A stretch of 64,000 nt of DNA from Forficula auricularia (lineage: Eukaryota > Arthropoda > Insecta > Dermaptera > Forficulidae), in NCBI GenBank assembly GCA_024734495.1, contig JALMQS010000030.1, forward strand, positions 12,626,378 to 12,690,377. The letters are read 5' to 3'. The notes below the pieces were generated by a model, which saw only the letters and a list, made by a program, of their open reading frames with translations, searched no databases and was not told the origin of the DNA. The position numbers were made by a program, and so were the translations under genes. Numbering within the stretch: position 1 is the stretch's first letter; each line of letters opens with the position of its first letter. This document shows, piece by piece, positions 1-11,355 of the stretch.

Positions 1-19
1 TTTGGATAATTTTGATTTC

Positions 20-670
20 TTGACGTGACAACGTCTTATAATTCGATGGAGCCGGCTGCACGCACAAAAAAACATGACTCATGCGGCGTTACCTCGCTCT
101 GAGGCGTTCCATTTAAGGCTTGAAGTGCAAGCGAGAGCGCGGAACGAGCGACAAAGATTGAGGCGGGCTTTTTAAAAGCTACAGTTACAAAAAATTTTAA
201 TGATGTTTCCAAATTTTAAATTTTAAATTTAAGATTTATGAACAATAATTTAATCACAGTTTATTCTTATAATAAATTATTCAAAATTATTACTTTTTTA
301 CAACAAATTACAATTAAATTTGCAAAAATAATTAAGTAACTAATTGAACAACAACTTTTATTCAGTTTACTTGCTGAAAGAAATAATGTCAATACAAAAT
401 TTATTATTATAAAATAATAAAATCAAAAATTAAATTTTAACAGTCGAGTAGAAATTTAAACAATAAATTTTATTCAAGTATTTTGTAAATTTAAAATGAT
501 TTTTCTGAACGAAGAATTTTATTAAAAAAATCGGTTGTCTGTAAAGTTGGTTTACTGACGATAGTTGAACGTGACAACGTCATAAGAAAATACCATTCCA
601 TCAGTATTTTCTTATGACGTTGTCACGTTCAACTATCGTCAGTAAACCGACTTTACAGACAACCGATTTT
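20..670 (-). repeat. Hairpin-ended dispersed repeat, family A, copy 1
   Basis: A 650-bp non-coding repeat. It has a near-identical inverted twin at 44020-44653. One end is a long perfect hairpin (531-666). The other end carries TGACGTGACAACGTC (21-35), the same word that sits in the hairpin, so the two ends act as short terminal inverted repeats. The GC-richer stretch at about 40-170 and the AT-rich interior are collinear in both copies. No open frame of note is present. It is probably a non-autonomous DNA transposon, but I cannot name the superfamily. Confidence 0.75.
531..666. repeat. Perfect hairpin of family A
   Basis: Two arms of about 60 bp pair almost without mismatch around a short centre near 598. 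The arm starts TCGGTTGTCTGTAAAG and includes ACGTGACAACGTCATAAG. The same hairpin, slightly shortened in one arm, is at 44025-44145. Confidence 0.9.
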
Positions 671-875
671 TAATCGGAAAATATGAAGTTATAATAAAAT
701 CCAATCAGTTTTCCACATTGGAAATACAAATATTTGGGCAGAATGAATACTTTCTAGGACTTTTCATTCTTAAGTTATCGTGGTTATCTGAATCCAGACA
801 CACATACATATATAAAATAATGGTTGAAAATGATTTTTCTTTACATTTCAAACACTTTTTAACATAATGAGCAAA

Positions 876-1216
876 AATAAATAAGCTGACGTGTTCTGAT
901 GTGGCCATCCACTTGACTTTACCATACAACCTGGCCCCTAAAATTATTTATAATCATGTAGGGGGGCGGTTAGTTTTTCCATTTTTAGACTTCTCGGGTC
1001 CCACTGATTATGTATACAAAATTTGGTTGAGTTTGGTACAAGAGCCTATATTTTTAATTTTTAACCCCCCCTTAATTTTGGGTCGATATGCACAAAAATC
1101 TAATCAACTCTTAATCTCAATGGAGCAAAACTACGTGTGGAATTTGGTTTCGATATTCATACTAGTTTTTGAGCTAGCTCGTCCACAAAAATTTGGTACC
1201 ATACCATGTATGGTAA
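876..1216 (-). repeat. Family B repeat, partial inverted copy
   Basis: This is the reverse complement of about 16850-17196: both contain CCATCCACTTGACTTTACC next to the end, then a tract beginning GTATACAAAATTTGG, and the same text around the words TTTTGAGCTAGCTCG. The short end sequence CTTTACCATAC is the terminal repeat of the longer copy at 16606-17196. Open frames here are not protein-like. Confidence 0.65.
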
Positions 1217-2068
1217 AGTAAAAAATTGAAAATTGTTGAGTGAATTCAATGCTAGTCTCTCCCAGTAGGCTTTGTCGAGTAAAAAAAGAGAATTCGCCAT
1301 AAATATGTCAAAAATCATTATTATTATGCAAGAAAATGTCACATTTTAAGTCAGGATTGACCCTTGTATTTTTGGCAGAACATGAGAAACTTCAGGGTTT
1401 GCTTGTCATTGGCAAGAACTGACTATAAAGGGGAAAAATCGAGATATTGTCCGAATGCGATGTAGGAAATATATAAACAAGTGGGTGTATCTAACAGAAT
1501 GGTAGAGTGGATGGAACACATCGAAAGGTCAATATGGACAAGAGTGACTTAGAACGACAAAGAAAATGAAGAAACAACGATTGACAAGAGTACTTACGAG
1601 TATATAAATACAAAGGACAAATCATATAAAAAGAAAAAGAAGCAAAAGGCAAAAACATATAGTCAAGTGCTTGGAGAATCAAGCATTAAAATAAGATTCT
1701 ACAATCAACAGTCTATATTTAAATTGATTTATTATTATATTTGTTCACTATTAGTAGTGATCTAAAATTCAACTAACTACTTGTTGTTATTAGGCGTGTT
1801 AACTTTAAAATTTTTGTCGCGATCAAGGGCTGAACTCGGGCCTCCTACTATGATGATAGGTACGCTAGATACTTAATCAACCCGACCTGCGACCCCCATT
1901 TTTAAACTTAATTAAGAAAAAAGTTAAATAGTTTGAAAGAATTTAATACTCCAAGCCCGGTGATTATTTTTATCAGCCATTTTCAGATATATATGTTGCA
2001 GTAAAAACCCGTTTTTTAGTAAGAACGAATTCTTACTAGTTAAAACGTGTTTCACTTAATATCTTTGT
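1217..2068. other. No gene seen; weak tRNA-like remnant
   Basis: AT-rich DNA without a convincing coding frame. On the minus strand at about 1805-1895 there is a tRNA-like segment with a degenerate box B (GAGTTCAGCCC); it is too decayed to assign. Confidence 0.5.
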
Positions 2069-2168
2069 NNNNNNNNNNNNNNNNNNNNNNNNNNNNNNNN
2101 NNNNNNNNNNNNNNNNNNNNNNNNNNNNNNNNNNNNNNNNNNNNNNNNNNNNNNNNNNNNNNNNNNNN
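2069..2168. other. Assembly gap of 100 N
   Basis: The run is exactly 100 N, a standard placeholder length, so the true distance between its flanks is unknown. An apparent reading frame across it has no meaning. Confidence 0.98.
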
Positions 2169-2296
2169 TTATAATTTCTTTTTATTATTTAAACGAGCGA
2201 AAAAAATCGAAAATGGTGAGTCATTCTTTCAATCAAAAAAATCAGATATTGCCAAGCACATCATCGATCGCAGCAAAGTCTTCTTTAAAAATACAA

Positions 2297-2655
2297 TTTT
2301 TTTTTTTTTTTAAATGATATTGATGAGAGAAGGAGATACACCAGAAGGTGCATCCCTAAAGGCCTGTATGGGCTGGCCCCTCCATCGTGAAAAGAACAGG
2401 TAGAAGGAAAGAGGCCGGGATCACGAGCTAAATCTCAGAAAGTTAGATACAATCCAATTTACCAAGATTTTTAAGGGCTTCGAGCAGTGGTAAATTCTCC
2501 GCGCGATAAATTAGTTTTAAATTTATCTCCCACTTAATTTTTATTACCAGACCCTATACTTACAGAAAAACTGTCTGGGTATAGTCGGGAATCGAACCCG
2601 AGACCTCCGGGTTGCCAGCCAGACATCCTGACCATTACACCAGGGAGGCGGACAA
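2297..2655 (-). mobile_element. tRNA-derived SINE with LINE-like 3' tail
   Basis: Read on the minus strand it has three parts. The head (2655 to about 2575) is tRNA-like, with a box A-like TGGTGTAATGG (2632-2642) and an exact box B GGTTCGATTCC (2588-2598). A unique body runs to about 2405. The tail (about 2402-2312) matches the 3' end of the LINE copies at 12838-13500 and 55095-55535, and a run of 15 A closes the element (2297-2311). This is the usual build of a tRNA-headed SINE whose tail is borrowed from the LINE that mobilises it. The anticodon arm is degenerate, so the parent tRNA is not certain. Confidence 0.85.
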
Positions 2656-3061
2656 GTATATAATATTGGTTTTAGACTTCAAAACATTCCTAGTAGAGAT
2701 AACTAGGTTACTTTTTAAAATAAAACCTTTTTTTATTCCAAATGTGATGTTTCGGTTTTTAAATTGTTTATCTATCATTTGGCTGAAACCCTCTAGATTA
2801 AACATTTTTATTGAAGTATTCTCATCAAAATGAACAACGCTTCGACAGCTTATTTTACTGATACGAGTGTTGTTTGTGAGTTGCAGATTTGATCGTAATT
2901 AATAATGGCTACCACAGTAAAACAGAGGCTTAAAAAATGAAATATCCTATAAAATGAACCTATAATAAAAAAGAGTTATTATTTTTTTCAGGGACCAAAT
3001 TGGGGAGCGGTCAAAAATAAAACTATCAATATAAGTCATATTTCTGGATTGGATGTTCTAA
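2656..3061. other. No gene seen
   Basis: AT-rich spacer between the SINE and the LINE fragment; no coding or structured feature recognised. Confidence 0.5.
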
Positions 3062-4190
3062 TTGAGGGAGATTTTTCTGAAAGGGGTTAAAAATGAAATT
3101 ACTCCAAAAATGGTTATTAACCAACACGTCCTTCGTCATTTAGAAAATAATAAAATAATTCACGATATGCAATATGGATTTAGACAAAATCGTTCCACAG
3201 GCGACATATTAACCAACCTATATCACCCACACCTGGAACAAAACTCTATAGACCGGAAAAGAAACCCTCGCTGTAGCCCTAGATATCTCAAAAGCTTTTG
3301 ACCAAGTTTGGCACAAAAATCTTCTTGCCAAACAGACAGCCTTTGGATTCATACCAACACTTCACAAATGGATAGAAAGCTTTCTGGCAAACCGTAGTAT
3401 CAAAGTTGTGGTAGATGGAATGTCATCTGAATCTTTCTCCACAAATGCTGGTGTTCCCCAAGACTTGTTAATCTCCCCCACACTCTTCCTAATATATATA
3501 AACGACCTTATCGATCAAACGTCAAACGTGACTCATTGTTACGCCAACGATAGCACTCTGCACGGCAACCCCTCACTCCCGAATAATCGAAACAATGTTG
3601 CCTCCTCAATCACTCTCGACCAAGACAAACTGAATAAATGGGGCTCTCAAAATTTAGTTAACTTTAATGCGAACAAGACTCAATGTTGTCTAATTTCTAG
3701 GCGCGAAAATAAAAATTTCCCTGATATTCAGCTTCAATTCGAATGCCCTGAAAATGTGTGAAAGCGTGTCCATGTTGGGCGTCTCTGTCGCACCTGACCT
3801 GTCTTGGAATGAAGACATCTCCTCTGTGGCGAAATCTGCAGCAAGGAAGATTGGCCACTTATTCAGGTCCAAAGCGATTTTTCACGCCCCCACATCTTCT
3901 CCAACATCTACAAGGCCCAAATCCGCCCCTGTCTCGAATACGGCTCTCATCTATGGAGAGGAGCCTCAAAATATCTCTTGCTATCCTGGATACAATCAGA
4001 AACGAGCCGTCAGGTTAATTGACGATTCTACCCTAACCGACTCCCTCGTATTTTATACTAGAAACAATTTAGTTGGATATAAAACTTACCAAGTTATAAA
4101 TTCAATATCAAAGAACGTAAGAAATTTTCTTTTAAATCAATTGAAGAACGTTGTAAGCATCCCTATAGCTATGATTTAAAGAACTGCTAT
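3062..4190 (+). pseudogene. Jockey/CR1-like LINE reverse transcriptase, decayed fragment
   Basis: A broken reverse transcriptase in at least three frames. The first part has NQHVLRHLENN and QYGFRQNRSTGD, the usual region before motif A. After a frameshift near 3255 comes motif A, ALDISKAFDQVWH. The part at 3408-3761 has motif B as NAGVPQDLLISPT, where the family normally has a QGS-type sequence, and motif C as YANDST, where one of the two catalytic aspartates is now asparagine. A further frameshift near 3760 leads to the region LGVSVAPDLSWNEDISSVAKS and SHLWRGASKYLL. The endonuclease domain and most of the C-terminus are missing. It is related to the fragments at 12838-13500, 52700-53077 and 55095-55535. 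It cannot encode active enzyme. Confidence 0.9.
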
Positions 4191-5333
4191 GGAACTTGGT
4201 ACCCGTTTAGATTTCAACTCTTTTGTCGGAGAAGCCGTTTGCACCCAGAATTTGGCCCCTTTTTCACATATTATAGTTTTTGATCTGATATCATTAATTC
4301 TTTAAAAGTTTTTTCCTTTGACTTATCTAAATAATTACATTTAAACATTTATATTAATCATTATTAAATATTTCATAAAATATCTGTTAAAAACCCGGTC
4401 AGTTTTTCATCAATTTCACCCCTCATTTCGGGCCCTGAAGAAGGGAAAGTTTTAGTTTTTCAATTTCCTCCCTTTGTTAATGTTCCAAGAGTCAAGTCCA
4501 AATTTCAGCATTCTAGCTTGATTGTATTTTCACTATATCTCAATTAAGCCTATGATAAATTCTCACCCTTTCATTTTAGATCCTGAAATAGGGAAAGTTT
4601 CACTTTTCTCGATTTTTTTCCTTTAATTGTAGCCCAAACTCCACCAGAATGCCAAATTTCAGCATTGTAGGATCAGCGGAAGTACATTTTGTTTTTGATA
4701 TGTCAATCAGTCAGTGTTAAAAATGGCACTTTTCAGAGCATAATAACTCCATAACTATAATAGGGTTTATCCAGTGAAACTCGGGATTCTAGGTGTTCTA
4801 TTGGGCCTTATTAGCCATGTAAAATTTCAAGTGTGTAGGTCTAATAGTTTTTGAGTTATGGGGGGGGTCGAAAATAGCTTGAAATGGTACGTGTAAATAT
4901 ACACATGGCCGGTGCGTGGCCCGTTTTTCCGAATTTGGCTGAGTGTCTGGATCTCATAAACTAAATAAGATATTAATTTGAGATTTAGAAGTTATTTGTG
5001 TTCCTTTCTCGAGAAATGTAAAGTCGTATTCAAATATTAATAGTAATGATTATTTTTAGAAGGGACGAATTTTTATGTGGGATCGCATATAAATATTGAG
5101 TGTGAGGTATCACTAGAAAGATCTCTTAAAGTAGAATTACGTTTCTTTATTTATTTTTATTTTTGTAATTTATTTCCATTTAAAATTAATAAATGCACTA
5201 AAGTGATGATCCATTCTGTAAATACCTTAGAAATTAGATTCTGATTCACTATATAGAATTACTTCTAAGGAAAGCGGTGTTGGTTGTAAGTGAAACATAG
5301 TAAATAAAAGAATATATATAAATATATATATAA
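4191..5333. other. No gene seen; divergent repeated text
   Basis: At about 4380-4700 two diverged direct copies occur of a passage built on CCCTGAAGAAGGGAAAG and TCCTGAAATAGGGAAAG. The rest is AT-rich without coding signal. Confidence 0.5.
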
Positions 5334-5869
5334 CGGGTGAGTTTTTTATCTTGAGACAGTCTTATAACTCAAAAACAGTGCATTATATGAAAAAAAGTTT
5401 ATTTATATCAGGGGAAACTAAAGTACGCTATTGTTTGTCGACCTAGAACAAGCTTTCAAGGGTATTTCGAGATCAACTTCTGTTTTTTAAATAGAAACCT
5501 ATATGTTTCTGTACATATTCTGAATCTACAAAAAAACTGAACAACTTTTATTAGAACTATTTTTTTATACGACATCAAATAAAAAAAAATATTAAATCAA
5601 TTAGATCTCAAAAAATCTTAATAATTATTTTTAACAATTATTCAACTTAATTATCAAATAATAATGATTAAATAATTAATTATTAAATAAATATTTATTA
5701 AATCGAAAAGTCATAACAATGAAAATAAGTGTTTATAATGATATTAAAACTTCGTTATACACAGATGTAAGAGATTATTTTCTACCTAATAGAACTATTT
5801 AAAATTGTTGACTTTAAAAAAGTTTTAATATGAAAGATATTAATTTGCCGATGGTAATAGATTCAAATT

Positions 5870-6062
5870 TACTAGAAAATCATAGATCAAAGATGGTGTC
5901 ATCTATTAATTCCGATGGAGTGGAATATTTTTAATTATATGTCAGAGGGGTTGTTTTTCATCCCCGAAGGGGTGAAAAACAACCCCTCTGACATATAATT
6001 AAAAATATTCCACTCCATCGGAATTAATAGATGACACCATCTTGATCTATGATTTTCTATTA
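5870..6062. repeat. Perfect hairpin inside the long-TIR transposon
   Basis: Arms of about 90 bp meet at 5968, around the words TTTCATCCCCGAAGGGGTGAAA. The outer arm word is AGATGGTGTCATCTATTAAT. The middle part, which includes TATGTCAGAGGGGTTG, resembles the ends of the tRNA-like foldback repeats at 9093 and 46339. Confidence 0.85.
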
Positions 6063-6152
6063 AAAAAGTTTATTTCTCGTGTCAATCCAGTAGATAGTTA
6101 TATTGTATTACCATAATAAAAATGAGCATTTTTTGTTGAAGACAGAATTGAA

Positions 6153-6403
6153 ATGGTCTTAATTTGTGCTGTGAATGTGGAACAAGTGTTATTGGGCTGC
6201 CATTGAAATGGATGCCGAGCGTTTTCCTGATAGGAATACACCCTCCCAAGCTTCCTTTGATCGTGTTATAAATCTGTTAAAAAAATAAGAAATATATAGC
6301 TATGAAGAAACTGAAACAGACCAAAATAACGAAATTGAAACTGGAATTCATCCAGAAGACTTGCGATAATACTCTGGAATGTCTCAGAACAGTGTCGCAA
6401 AAT
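6153..6403 (+). pseudogene. DUF4817-like transposon helix-turn-helix remnant
   Basis: The translation shows AERFPDRNTPSQASFDRVI, the signature of the DUF4817 helix-turn-helix found at the N-terminus of many arthropod transposon proteins. It is followed by a weak second helix-turn-helix-like part ending SGMSQNSVAKLL. There is a frameshift near 6180 and two in-frame stops. It lies between the long terminal repeats of the element at 5334-6793, so it is what is left of that transposon's own gene. The DDE catalytic part is absent. Confidence 0.65.
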
Positions 6404-6793
6404 TATTAAATTATTTATTTAATAATTAAATATTTGATCATTTTTATTTGATAATTAAGTTGAATGATTGTTAAAAATAATTATTAGAAATCTTTTTTTG
6501 AGATCTAATTGATTTAATATTTTTTATTATTTGATGTCATATAAAAAATAGTTCTAATAAAAGTTGTTTAGTTTTTTACTGTAGATTCAGAATTATGTAC
6601 AGAATATATAGGTTTCCATTTAAAAACAGAAGTTGACCCCTCGAAATACACTTGAAAGCTTATTCTAGGTCAACAAACAATAGCTTAGTTTAGTTTCTCC
6701 CCTGAAATAAATAAACTTTTATTTGAAACGTTTTTCATACAATGCACTGTTTTTGAGTTATAAGCACTGTCTCGAAGATAAAAAACTCACCCG

Positions 6794-9092
6794 GTATAGA
6801 TGAGGGTTTCACTATATAGAAGCAAAGAAAGAGAATAAATTTGATAAAATTGCCAAATCGAAAAAAATTTTTGGATAGCATAGCTATTAAGTATTGTCGA
6901 ATTTTCTCTTTTTCCTCCAGTTTTTAATTTAAGGTAGTTGTTTCGCGACAATACTAGCAAAAAAAGTTAATGCTAGAGTATACAGAACAGACAATAAGGA
7001 TTCATAGTTCATAACCCCAAAACTTTTTTGCTGATTATGTATCAATTCTAGCCAATCCCGTGCTCATTTGACAAATTTGGCACCATTGTAAGAGATTGAA
7101 TATTTTTATATTAAAATGACAGATAAAATGCATTTTAAAATTTCTATAAAAATCGTTTTGTTATTTTTTAACAAAATGTAATCAACGCCTACGTTACACC
7201 TTATGAAAATTATAATTTTGAAAAATCTAGAACATGCATCTTTTGCTGGTTAAATAAATACGCTGTTGCCAAATTGTTTTTAGTGTTAATTTTTTTTATA
7301 CATTTTTCATTATTTATTCCTTATTATCTCAGAAACTGTGTTGTAACAATGAATCAAAATTATCTTAAAATATGTATTGGTTATTGTTTAATGTCGGATT
7401 AGTTTTTTATAAAAATGGTAAGAAGGGTTTCTTAATTATAATTAAATATGTATGTAAATTTTCCGATATCCCGTATAGTGCAATGTTAAAGAGCCTGAAA
7501 AACTCGATTTTTTGAAATTTAATATCTCCGGAACTGTATTGTTCATAAATTTCGTTTTGCCACCAATCGATGCAGAAGTATTTAAATAATAATCTGTCTA
7601 AATTTCAAAAAATCCTAAGAAAACGCATTTGGCGGAACAACTATCTTAACATTATGTTTTAGTAAAACAAAGTCTAGAATTATTAAATTAACAAAAAGTT
7701 AATATATTTATTCGGAGTGAACAACCTTTTGTTTATAAACAAATGGAATACGAGATTATAATTCAGATATATCTAAGCTTGTGTGTATTCCTTGTTGATC
7801 TAATATTCTAATTAAATAGAAAATAGGAAATCTATTTAAAAAATGCGGAACAGATAGTAATTTGATCATCAAAATGCATATTTGATTTTAACGGATTAGT
7901 GTAATTACACAACCCGAGAAATAACAAACAATCGGATCGTGTCTCTTGGGTCAATAAACATAGAATTTGCTGAATATTTGAACGGAGTAAAATTTTCCGC
8001 GTTGTACAGATGTGTATCTGTGAATGATATAATACCATTTAAAAATCTTAGAAACTTAAATGCTAATCTTATTAAGCGGATAAAAACACATGGTACAATT
8101 ATATTAAAATATAATTTTTTTACCAATGGTACTTTACAAAATAAATCTTCCAAAATTCAATTAAAAAGCCAAAGCTAATTAATTCTAATATCACATCGAG
8201 ATAAATATTAATAGTTGATTTTAATAAATTATACTTAATTAATAAATTTATATATCAAATTAAAATTTTCTCCTGTTGTAATAGGTGGAATTCAATTTTA
8301 GAAATTATAAATATTTGATTATCCTCAAAGATTATAAACGAGAATGGATTTTTTTTCACCCTTCATTAATACACGCCCTTAACACATGCGTAGAAGAATG
8401 AAAAGTTTTCAGATTCATTAATTATCACTAAATAATAAATAAAAAAAATAAATAAAAAAATGGGGCAGAGAGAATGATCTCAAAATTTAATTAAAATTTT
8501 TTATTAATTTTCAAATGAGAATCATTTTTTTTTTTTTTTTTTTTTTTTGCTATTTCACTTTTATAGAATAAGTAAAATATATAAATGGCAATTATGATAA
8601 ATGTATTTTATAGTCTTCTATAATCCAATATTATAAATCGGATGACTTTTCCTCTTTTTTAATATAACAACCTATATGGTATACGAGGGATTTTACGACT
8701 CCTGCCACCTCTTTATTTTATTATTGGAGCGTTGGGAGGAAGATGGCGAAAAAATTTCATTACCAAAAATAAAACTATCTTTTGAAGACATTTTCGATTT
8801 CGGAACAATCCGGAAGTATGTCCAAATGGACGGACGCAACTTCCAAATTTTAAATGGGGATATATTGTGTCAAAAGCGATATTGTTCGATAGACCTTTCA
8901 AAGAGAAACAATATTTATATAGAAAAAAATTGTACTTTTTGATTGTACTTTATTTTCTGAAAAAAAAAATAGAATTATAATCACAAAAAGAAGATTAATT
9001 TAATAAAAATATAACTATTATTTTTATAAGGAAATCACGAGAGAATGTCGTCTAGTAAGTCTGACTTGTTGTCAAAGGAAATTTGTATTAAA
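6794..9092. other. No gene seen
   Basis: AT-rich DNA. A 24-nt T run lies near 8525-8548. Open frames at 7939-8178 and 8676-8942 have AT-driven composition and no recognisable motif; I do not call them genes. Confidence 0.5.
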
Positions 9093-9239
9093 TGACAGAA
9101 GGGTTGTATTCACCCCCTTGGAAATAAACCTCAGTGGCAAAAAAAGAATGTCATTGGAGTTCATTTTGAAGCCAATAATCTGGATTTCTTTTTTTGACAC
9201 TCAAGTTTAATTCCCGTAGTGAATAGAACCCTTCTGACA
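9093..9239. repeat. Foldback repeat with TGACAGAAGGGTT ends
   Basis: Inverted ends TGACAGAAGGGTT(G)TATTCAC and its complement enclose about 100 bp. The end words and the phrase about an ACCTCAGTGGC/ATTCCC pair place it with the tRNA-like foldback family seen at 26190-26280 and 46339-46542. Confidence 0.6.
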
Positions 9240-10017
9240 AGTAATACAAATTACCCATGACATACAGCTGAATAAATATAAGAGAGAGGCCAGGTGGATG
9301 GTAAAGTCATGTGGAAGATGACCACAATAGTTTATTTAAGATTAAAATGATTACTAGTTATATGCAGTAATTAACGAATTATTATTAAGAGTAGCCAAAA
9401 GCAATAAAACAACTTATAATTTAGACAAAGAGATATCAATGAGGTTGTCCTCAGCTTGACGTAAATAAATATGATATATATTTATATCGGAGCTCGGCCC
9501 TCCGGGCTGGTGCCCTGGCGGGCGGCGTCTCGGTTCAAAAATATTATTTCTCTTAAAAAACCACACTCCAAATGTATACCTGTAAACTTCCGAAAATACA
9601 TAGTCTCTTAAAAGTTTCGCCTCATTTTCGTCCTGACACAGCTACAGAAATGAATCTGGAAGTATTTTTTTTTCTATAATCTACAGCATTGTGATATTTT
9701 TTGTGTGGAAATAGATTTATTTAAATAAGTGGGATCGTGTGAGGAGGAGAATTATATTATATCATTTTTTTTTAAATTTGGGATCGATAATCGATATAAG
9801 GCTCCAAATATTTAAAAGAGATCAGGTGTTGTTTGTATGACAGGCTGCTCCAGTATTGCCATGAGAAACTCATATGGGCATGCGTGTCTTAAGTCGCTCA
9901 ATTTTGTAAAAATCAAAAAATAAGAATAACAAAATTTAGATTTTTAAAAAATTATTAAAAAGTGGCAAATTAATTAAAAATAAACAAATAATATATAAAA
10001 TATAAATCAAATAAGAT
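9240..10017. other. No gene seen; family K fragment and GC-rich hairpin
   Basis: At 9430-9480 there is a diverged piece of family K (GAGGTTGTCCTCAGCTTGA). At about 9488-9535 a GC-rich block (GGCCCTCCGGGCTGGTGCCC) matches 59670-59720. The remainder is AT-rich. Confidence 0.55.
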
Positions 10018-11139
10018 GTGATTAATTTCTTCTTCTGTGCGCAAAGAAAACTGTTCGTAAAAGATGAACTAATTTTCTATGATGCCAGAATAGTAATTCC
10101 AGATATTTTAAGAAAAAGAATGATTGAAAAAATACATTCTCAAGCACATCTCGGAATAAATAAAACTGTCTCAAGAATCCGAACAATAATGTATTGGCCA
10201 AGAATGGCTACTGAAATTGCTGATTATATAGGAAAATGTTCCGTGTGCCAAACATTCCAGAACAATAATACAAAAGAGCCTCTCATTCCATCAGATATTC
10301 CTCTATACCCGTTTCAAAAAATTGGTATGGATATTGGCGAATATAAAAATAAAACATTTTTAGCAGTCGAAGACTATTATTCAAGATGGCTGGAAATTAT
10401 AAATATTCAAAACAAATCCGCCCCAGAAATAATTAAAAAACTAAAAATTCTTTTTAGCAACTTCGGCATCCCAGAAATCATCCGATGTGATAATAACCCT
10501 TTTAATAGTGAAGAAATGAAAAAGTTTGCTATTTCATGGGGATTTCAAATAAAAACATCAAGTCCCTATTACCCAAGATCAAACGGACTATCAGAAAAGG
10601 GAGTGGGTATTGCAAAAAACTTGATAAAAAAATCAATCAACTCAGGAGGAGACATCCACAGCGCTTTGTTAGAATATAGAGCTACTCCATTAACCGGTCT
10701 CAAGTATTCGCCAAGCCAACTCCTAATGGGACGTCTGCTAAGAACGAAGATCCCGACGAGCGCTGAACTACTTCTTCCCTCTACACCAGATGAAGACCTG
10801 AGAACCAGGATGGAGGAATTAAAAATAAAAAGTAAGGTCTTTCATGATAGGACTTCTAAAAAGAAAGAAGAGTTCAAAATGAATGACCCAATATATATAA
10901 AAGACAAAGACTTATGGATAGAAGGTCACATCATTAAAACCCTTCCTGAACCAAGATCTTATCTAGTTAAAGATAAAAATGGGAACAAGCTTAGGAGGAA
11001 CTCTATACATCTTAGAAGAAGAAGAACTCAAGATTTGTCTCCACAAAAACGCAGCCCACCTGAGAGAACGGACACGGCGCCCAGACCAGAAGAAGGCCAG
11101 ATGAAGACCCGTTCTGGAAAAACCTTAAGACCTAAATAA
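10018..11139 (+). pseudogene. Ty3/gypsy retrotransposon integrase, 5'-truncated
   Basis: An uninterrupted 373-codon frame for the C-terminal end of a Ty3/gypsy pol. The zinc-binding HHCC motif is intact (H40, H44, C74, C77). The catalytic residues are D105, D158 and E193, with 34 residues between the last two, one less than the usual D35E spacing because of a gap at CDNNPFNSEE. The C-terminal part is basic and ends RSGKTLRPK. There is no true ATG at the start: similarity begins near residue 9, and protease, reverse transcriptase and RNase H are missing upstream. It is followed by a purine tract and an LTR-like segment. The long open frame suggests fairly recent insertion, but the element cannot be autonomous. 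Confidence 0.92.
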
Positions 11140-11181
11140 ACTGTATATATTTGTACCAAAATATTATACTCAAAAGGAAGG

Positions 11182-11355
11182 TGTGATATATCAGTTCATA
11201 TTACACCCAAAAGAGGGCAGCCCTGGCTGCCTGATAAAAGATTGTCATTGATAAGCTCAGTATTAAATGTAACCTCAACAAGAAAACCTTTATAAAATTA
11301 TTGCAATAAACACATCTATATAAATATTAAATATTGTTTTATTTAAATAACACAA
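11182..11355 (+). mobile_element. Probable 3' LTR (start and poly(A) signal)
   Basis: Forty bases after the integrase stop there is a polypurine tract AAAAGGAAGG (11172-11181), followed directly by TGTGATATATCAG, a normal LTR start. AATAAA lies at 11305-11310. The right boundary is only estimated, near a CA in an AT-rich tract. No 5' LTR is visible upstream of the integrase. Confidence 0.65.

Larger units (their letters stand above)
5334..6793. mobile_element. 1.46-kb DNA transposon with ~390-bp terminal inverted repeats
   Basis: The ends are inverted copies, CGGGTGAGTTTTTTATCTT at 5334 and its complement ending at 6793. The similarity extends inward about 390 bp (to about 5710 and from about 6400). 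Inside lies a second, near-perfect hairpin (about 5870-6062) and a remnant of a helix-turn-helix protein (6153-6403). No clear target duplication was found. It is an internally rearranged cut-and-paste element; the superfamily is not settled, though the protein remnant points to the Tc1/mariner/IS630 group. Confidence 0.8.

Noticed and set aside
2047..2313. Reading frame across the N run
   Set aside because: It spans a 100-N assembly gap and a poly(T) tract; not a gene.
2575..2655. Functional tRNA gene on the minus strand
   Set aside because: Box A and B are good, but the anticodon stem and acceptor stem do not pair properly and the sequence continues into a SINE body with a LINE-like tail.
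8676..8942. 88-codon frame as a host gene
   Set aside because: Overlaps an equally long opposite-strand frame, with no motif or splice signals.
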